44,686 bases of DNA, from positions 39,088 to 83,773 of the forward strand of contig PKYB01000099.1 in NCBI GenBank assembly GCA_003133565.1. The letters are read 5' to 3'. Position 1 is the first letter of the stretch. Each line of letters begins with the position of its first letter. The position numbers were made by a program, and so were the translations under genes. This document shows positions 41,444 through 44,686 of this stretch, in pieces. This DNA is from Solirubrobacterales bacterium. Lineage in GTDB: Bacteria > Actinomycetota > Thermoleophilia > Solirubrobacterales > Solirubrobacteraceae. Under the pieces are notes generated by a model that was given only the letters and a program-made list of their open reading frames with translations, had not been told where the DNA came from and did not search any database.

Positions 41444-43777
41444 ATGGCAATCCGTGAGTGGAACGGGCAATCGGTGAGTGCAGCTCAAGCGAAGACGCGC
41501 GATATCGAGCCGTGGACGGAACTGCTCGACGCTGCGCGGGGCGGCGAGCAGCTCGTCGGCGAGGCGTTTGAGCATGCGCGCGCCGCGAGCTTTGCGGAGT
41601 TCCCCGACCAGTTGCATCCGGTGCTCGCCGACGCGCTGCGCGCGAGCGGGATCGAGCGCCTGTTCAGCCATCAGCGCGAAGCGGTCGAGGCGGCTTGGCG
41701 TGGTCCCACGATCGTCACCACGGGCACTGCCTCCGGCAAGTCGCTGTGTTTCAACCTGCCGGCGCTCGACGTCCTCGTGCGGGACGCCAAGGCGCGCGTG
41801 CTCTACCTCTACCCGACGAAGGCGCTCGCCCAGGACCAGGCTCGAGCGATCGACGCGCTGGGGCTGGGCGACCGCGTCCGGCCAGCGATCTACGACGGCG
41901 ACACCCCGCGCGAGGCGCGCGCACAGATCCGCCGCCGGGCCAACCTGATCCTCACCAACCCGGACATGCTGCACGTCGGGATCCTGCCGAACCACGGCGC
42001 CTGGGCCGAGCTGTTCGCGAACCTGGCCGTCGTCGTCGTGGATGAGGCGCACGTCTATCGGGGCGTGTTCGGCTCCCATGTCGCCAACGTCCTGCGACGG
42101 CTGCGTCGGATCGCCGCGGCTTATGGCACCGAGCCGCGCATCCTGCTCGCCTCGGCGACGATCGCCAACCCCGTGGAGCTCGCCGAGCGACTGACCGGCC
42201 TCGAGGAGGTGACGTTGATCGATCGCGACGGCTCGCCTTCGGCCGGCAGGCGGATCGCGATCTGGAATCCACCGGTGATCGACATGGCCCTCGGGATCCG
42301 ACGCTCGGCGCTCAGCGAGGCCGCCGAGCTGCTGGCGCGCCTTGTCTGCGAGGACGCGCGCACGATCTGCTTCGTCCGCTCGCGCAAAGGCGTGGAGCTC
42401 CTCAGCCGGCTCGTAACGCTCGAGCTCGAGCGCCTTGACGCGGCGCCACTCGCTCAGCTCGTCACCCCTTACCGCGCCGGCTACACGCCCCAGCAGCGCC
42501 GTGAGATCGAGGCACGCCTGTCGGCGGGCGAGCTGCGCGCGGTGATCACGACGGATGCGCTCGAGCTCGGTATCGACGTCGGAACGCTTGACGCCGCGCT
42601 CGTCGTCGCGTTTCCGGGCACGATCGCGAGCCTGCGCCAGATGTGGGGGCGAGCTGGGCGGCGCCGCCGCGGCCTCGCGGTCTACGTCGCCAGCGAAGAC
42701 GCGCTCGACCAGTTTTTCGCCCGCCACCCCGACGACTTCCTCGACCGCGCTGTGGAGTCGGCGATTCTCGACCACGAGTCCGAGGAGATCCATCTCGCAC
42801 AGCTGCTGTGCGCCGCGCACGAGGGGCCGCTCAGCGAGGCCGACGCGGAGTTCTTCGGCCCGCGGACGCTCGCCTATCTCGAGCGGCTCGAAGGCCTCGG
42901 CGAGCTGCGCGCCAAGGACGGCCAGTACGTGCTGCGCCGTCGCGAGCGCTACCCCGCCGGCGAGGTTTCGCTGCGCTCAGCAACGCCTGACTCCTTTGCG
43001 ATCGTCGAAGGTCCGACCGGCGAGGTGATCGGCGCAACGGAGGCCGCGCGCGCGTTCTCGACGCTCCACGACGGTGCGATCTACCTGCACCTCGGTCGCT
43101 CCTATGAGGTCGTGGAGCTCGACCTCGACGCTCGTCGCGCCGTTGTCCAGCCGTTTGACGGCAACTACTACACGCAACCGAAGCGGGAGACCGACACCCT
43201 GATCGAACGCCTGCTGGATCGTCGCGAGGTGCTGGGTGTGTCGCTGTCGTTCGGCCGCGTGCTTGTCAGCGAGACGGTGCTCGCCTACCAGCGCCGCCGG
43301 CTGCCCGATCACGAGGAGATCGACCTCGTCGCACTGGACCTACCGCCGAGCCGGTTCGCGACCCAGGCGATCTGGTTCGAGCTCGACGCCGGTGTGCTGG
43401 GCGGCTTTCCGGCGGAGCTGCTGCTCGGCTCACTTCACGCCGTCGAGCACGCGCAGATCGCCGTGCTGCCGCTGCTCGCAATGTGCGATCGCTGGGACAT
43501 CGGCGGTCTGTCTACAAACGCTCACCCGCAAACGGGTGGGCCGACGATCTTCATTCACGATGGGCACCCGGGCGGCGTCGGCATCACGCGTCTGGCATTT
43601 GCGCACTTCGAGGAGCTCGTCGCGGACGCCCATCGGTTGATCAGCGAGTGCGGCTGCACCGACGGCTGCCCGTCGTGCGTGCAGTCGCCGAAGTGCGGAA
43701 ACCTCAACGAGCCGCTCTCCAAAGCCGGCGCGGCGGAGCTCTTGAGCCGCCTGCTGGCGAAGGCGCCGGCCGGGTAG
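41444..43777 (+). CDS. DEAD/DEAH-box helicase with C-terminal DUF1998 cysteine cluster (MrfA/YprA-like)
   Basis: A 777-residue SF2 helicase. RecA domain 1 has the Walker A TGTASGKS (about residues 92-100), LYLYPTKALAQDQ, TNPDMLHVGIL, VVVDEAHVYRG with DEAH at 200-203, and LLASATIANP. Domain 2 has TICFVRSRKGVELL, YTPQQRREIEARLSAGELRAVITTDALELGIDVGTLDA and GRAGRRRRGLAVYV. The C-terminal DUF1998 zinc-type cluster has Cys736, 738, 742, 745 and 751 in ECGCTDGCPSCVQSPKCGN. The Bacillus relative MrfA is a 3'-5' helicase for DNA lesion repair, so a repair role is likely. ATG 41444 is given; GTG 41474 in the same frame is possible. Confidence 0.92.
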   Translation: MAIREWNGQSVSAAQAKTRDIEPWTELLDAARGGEQLVGEAFEHARAASFAEFPDQLHPVLADALRASGIERLFSHQREAVEAAWRGPTIVTTGTASGKSLCFNLPALDVLVRDAKARVLYLYPTKALAQDQARAIDALGLGDRVRPAIYDGDTPREARAQIRRRANLILTNPDMLHVGILPNHGAWAELFANLAVVVVDEAHVYRGVFGSHVANVLRRLRRIAAAYGTEPRILLASATIANPVELAERLTGLEEVTLIDRDGSPSAGRRIAIWNPPVIDMALGIRRSALSEAAELLARLVCEDARTICFVRSRKGVELLSRLVTLELERLDAAPLAQLVTPYRAGYTPQQRREIEARLSAGELRAVITTDALELGIDVGTLDAALVVAFPGTIASLRQMWGRAGRRRRGLAVYVASEDALDQFFARHPDDFLDRAVESAILDHESEEIHLAQLLCAAHEGPLSEADAEFFGPRTLAYLERLEGLGELRAKDGQYVLRRRERYPAGEVSLRSATPDSFAIVEGPTGEVIGATEAARAFSTLHDGAIYLHLGRSYEVVELDLDARRAVVQPFDGNYYTQPKRETDTLIERLLDRREVLGVSLSFGRVLVSETVLAYQRRRLPDHEEIDLVALDLPPSRFATQAIWFELDAGVLGGFPAELLLGSLHAVEHAQIAVLPLLAMCDRWDIGGLSTNAHPQTGGPTIFIHDGHPGGVGITRLAFAHFEELVADAHRLISECGCTDGCPSCVQSPKCGNLNEPLSKAGAAELLSRLLAKAPAG

Positions 43778-43805
43778 CATCGGCTCTGTCAAAGAATCCG
43801 TCAAA

Positions 43806-43811
43806 AGGGAG
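43806..43811 (+). promoter_or_regulatory. Strong ribosome-binding site of the osmC gene
   Basis: AGGGAG 5 nt before ATG 43817. A TAGCAT box at 43775-43780, overlapping the helicase stop codon, could be its promoter, giving a leader of about 30 nt. It contrasts with the leaderless genes of the window. Confidence 0.6.
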
Positions 43812-43816
43812 CAGAC

Positions 43817-44239
43817 ATGCCAGCAAAGGGCAGCGCAGAATGGAATGGTGACCTCGCCTCGGGCAGCGGGACGTTCACCGCGGGCGAGTCGATCAGCGGC
43901 GAGTACTCCGCCAAGTCCCGCTTCGAGGACGCTCCGGGCGCCAACCCCGAGCAGCTGATAGCCGGCGCGCACGCGTCGTGCTTCTCGATGGCGCTCGCGG
44001 GGGCGCTCGCAAACGCGGGCACGCCGGCCGAGTCGATCAAGACGGACGCGGCGGTGACCATCCGCTTCGTCGACGGCACGCCGACGATCACGACGATCGC
44101 GCTGCACACGGTCGGGACGGTTCCCGGCATCGACGAGGCGACCTTCCAGGAGGCCGCACGCGGCGCCAAGGCGGGCTGCCCGGTGAGCCGCGCGCTCGCC
44201 GGCGTTGGCGAGATCACGCTCGAGGCAACGCTTGCGTGA
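43817..44239 (+). CDS. OsmC family hydroperoxide-reducing protein
   Basis: A 140-residue OsmC/Ohr-fold protein: GSAEWNGDLASGSGTFT, NPEQLIAGAHASCFSMALAGAL with Cys55, and AARGAKAGCPVSRALAGVGEITLEATL with Cys121. The two cysteines are the reactive pair that reduces organic hydroperoxides, recycled by a dihydrolipoamide- or thiol-based donor. Length and order match the OsmC subgroup. Unlike many genes here it has a classical leader: AGGGAG at 43806-43811, 5 nt before ATG 43817. The gene is expected to be a stress-protection monocistron. Confidence 0.92.
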   Translation: MPAKGSAEWNGDLASGSGTFTAGESISGEYSAKSRFEDAPGANPEQLIAGAHASCFSMALAGALANAGTPAESIKTDAAVTIRFVDGTPTITTIALHTVGTVPGIDEATFQEAARGAKAGCPVSRALAGVGEITLEATLA

Positions 44240-44244
44240 CCCCT

Positions 44245-44280
44245 GCGCGCTGACGGCGCGCGGGCGGACGGTGGTCCGCC
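44245..44280. terminator. Two adjacent GC-rich hairpins between convergent osmC and fumC
   Basis: Hairpin 1: GCGCGC (44245-44250), 5-nt loop, GCGCGC (44256-44261). Hairpin 2: GGCGGAC (44263-44269), GGTG loop, GTCCGCC (44274-44280). They fill the 45-bp gap between the two stop codons and could end transcription from both sides. No T-run on either strand. Confidence 0.5.
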
Positions 44281-44284
44281 GCCG

Positions 44285-44686
44285 CTAGCTTCCGAGCGCC
44301 ATCTTGCGCAGGTCCAGCGCTTCGTCGAGCACTTCCTCGCTGACCCCCTGCTCGCGGGCGACCTCGCGCAGCGGGCGGCCCGAGCGGACTGCCTCCTGGA
44401 CGATCTTTGTCGCGGCGTCGTAGCCGATGTGGGGGTTCAGCGCGGTCGCCGCGGACAGCGTCGCCTCGGCGCTGCGCTCGCAGCCTGCGAGGTTCGCCTC
44501 GATGCCCGAGACGCACTTCTGATCGAGCACCGTGGCCGCGCTTGAGAGCAGCGTGATCGAGGACAGCAGGTTGCGCGCGATCAGCGGCATGCGGACGTTC
44601 AGCTCGAGGTTGCCCTGCATGCCGCCGATCGTGATCGCCGTGTCGTTGCCGATCACCTGCGCCGCGACCTGGAGCACGACCTCGGG
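44285..44686 (-). CDS. fumC: Class II fumarate hydratase, C-terminal part (cut by window end)
   Basis: The minus strand is open from the window edge: the 133 visible residues begin PEVVLQVAAQVIGNDTAITIGG, directly following where the fumarase signature would be. QGNLELNVRMPLIARNLLSSI, NPHIGYDAATKIVQEA and SGRPLREVAREQG match the C-terminal helices of the FumC/aspartase superfamily, and the spacing fits fumarase rather than aspartase, though aspartase cannot be fully excluded from this part. It hydrates fumarate to malate in the TCA cycle, in line with sucCD nearby. The end of the gene faces osmC across a hairpin-rich gap. Confidence 0.9.
   Translation of the reverse strand, partial: PEVVLQVAAQVIGNDTAITIGGMQGNLELNVRMPLIARNLLSSITLLSSAATVLDQKCVSGIEANLAGCERSAEATLSAATALNPHIGYDAATKIVQEAVRSGRPLREVAREQGVSEEVLDEALDLRKMALGS

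Noticed and set aside
41434..41446. TACTAT (plus) and CATAGT (minus) as a shared bidirectional promoter of helicase and gpgS
   Set aside because: TACTAT overlaps the assigned helicase ATG, and the in-frame starts do not lie 8 nt downstream; the minus box has a mismatch. Too weak to list.
41162..42820. Long minus-strand open frame (552 codons) across the gpgS start and the helicase gene
   Set aside because: Antisense frame of high-G+C coding sequence; the helicase and GpgS motifs on the real frames are unambiguous.

Overview
The window is a high-G+C bacterial chromosome segment with no phage, transposon, CRISPR or tRNA/rRNA signal. Biotin-dependent acyl-CoA carboxylase subunits with a small epsilon-like protein, a GpgS-type glucosylglycerate module, a LigC/PolD repair pair and start codons placed just after TAnnnT boxes all point to an actinobacterium. 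A soil lineage such as Thermoleophilia/Solirubrobacterales is my best guess; it is an inference and not read from a marker gene. Genes are packed tightly: the longest stretch without a gene is 220 bases (5902-6121), and many genes are joined by ATGA or GTGA start/stop overlaps.

Region 1 (1-1478) holds the 3' end of an acyl-CoA (methylmalonyl-CoA type) mutase large subunit and a small SRPBCC-like protein. Region 2 (1555-17867) is a surface-glycan cluster. On the plus strand are a GT4 glycosyltransferase and RfbH. On the minus strand a long run reads two large membrane proteins (probable GT-C glycosyltransferases), RfbF, RfbG, a thiamine-diphosphate enzyme resembling YerE, a HAD phosphatase, a divergent NeuB-like PEP-condensing enzyme, an SDR, GtrA, a TylF-like methyltransferase, a GtrB-like GT2 and a second methyltransferase. 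Together these can supply CDP-6-deoxyhexoses and possibly a branched or higher-carbon sugar, load sugars on a lipid carrier, flip them and transfer them outside.

Region 3 (17995-19836) has the acyl-CoA carboxylase beta subunit and its epsilon-like partner. Region 4 (19922-24607) is an assimilatory sulfate operon: siroheme sulfite reductase, APS reductase, CysD and CysN. It is preceded by an 18-bp perfect palindrome, a TAGTAT box and a tandem 17-bp repeat. Region 5 (24627-27705) is a second sugar module: two RfbE-like SDRs and a GT2. Region 6 (27852-34814) carries the biotin carboxylase/BCCP alpha subunit with a GNAT, an MBL hydrolase and a HAD hydrolase on the opposite strand, then sucCD and an aminotransferase. 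The mutase, carboxylase and succinyl-CoA synthetase genes are three steps of propionyl-CoA to succinate metabolism, scattered between glycan genes.

Region 7 (34811-37536) has a DtxR-family metalloregulator divergent from a LigC-type DNA ligase, facing a LigD-type primase/polymerase. Region 8 (37557-41433) has glycerate kinase, a GpsA-like protein with altered catalytic positions, a HAD phosphatase and glucosyl-3-phosphoglycerate synthase, probably a glucosylglycerate pathway. Region 9 (41444-44686) has an MrfA/YprA-like helicase, an OsmC-family protein and the C-terminal end of a class II fumarase cut by the window edge.

A recurring signal across the window is a TAnnnT hexamer (mostly TAGnnT) followed by a short, often exactly 8-nt gap and then the start codon. 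It occurs before nine genes, which suggests widespread leaderless transcription and also fixes several start codons.
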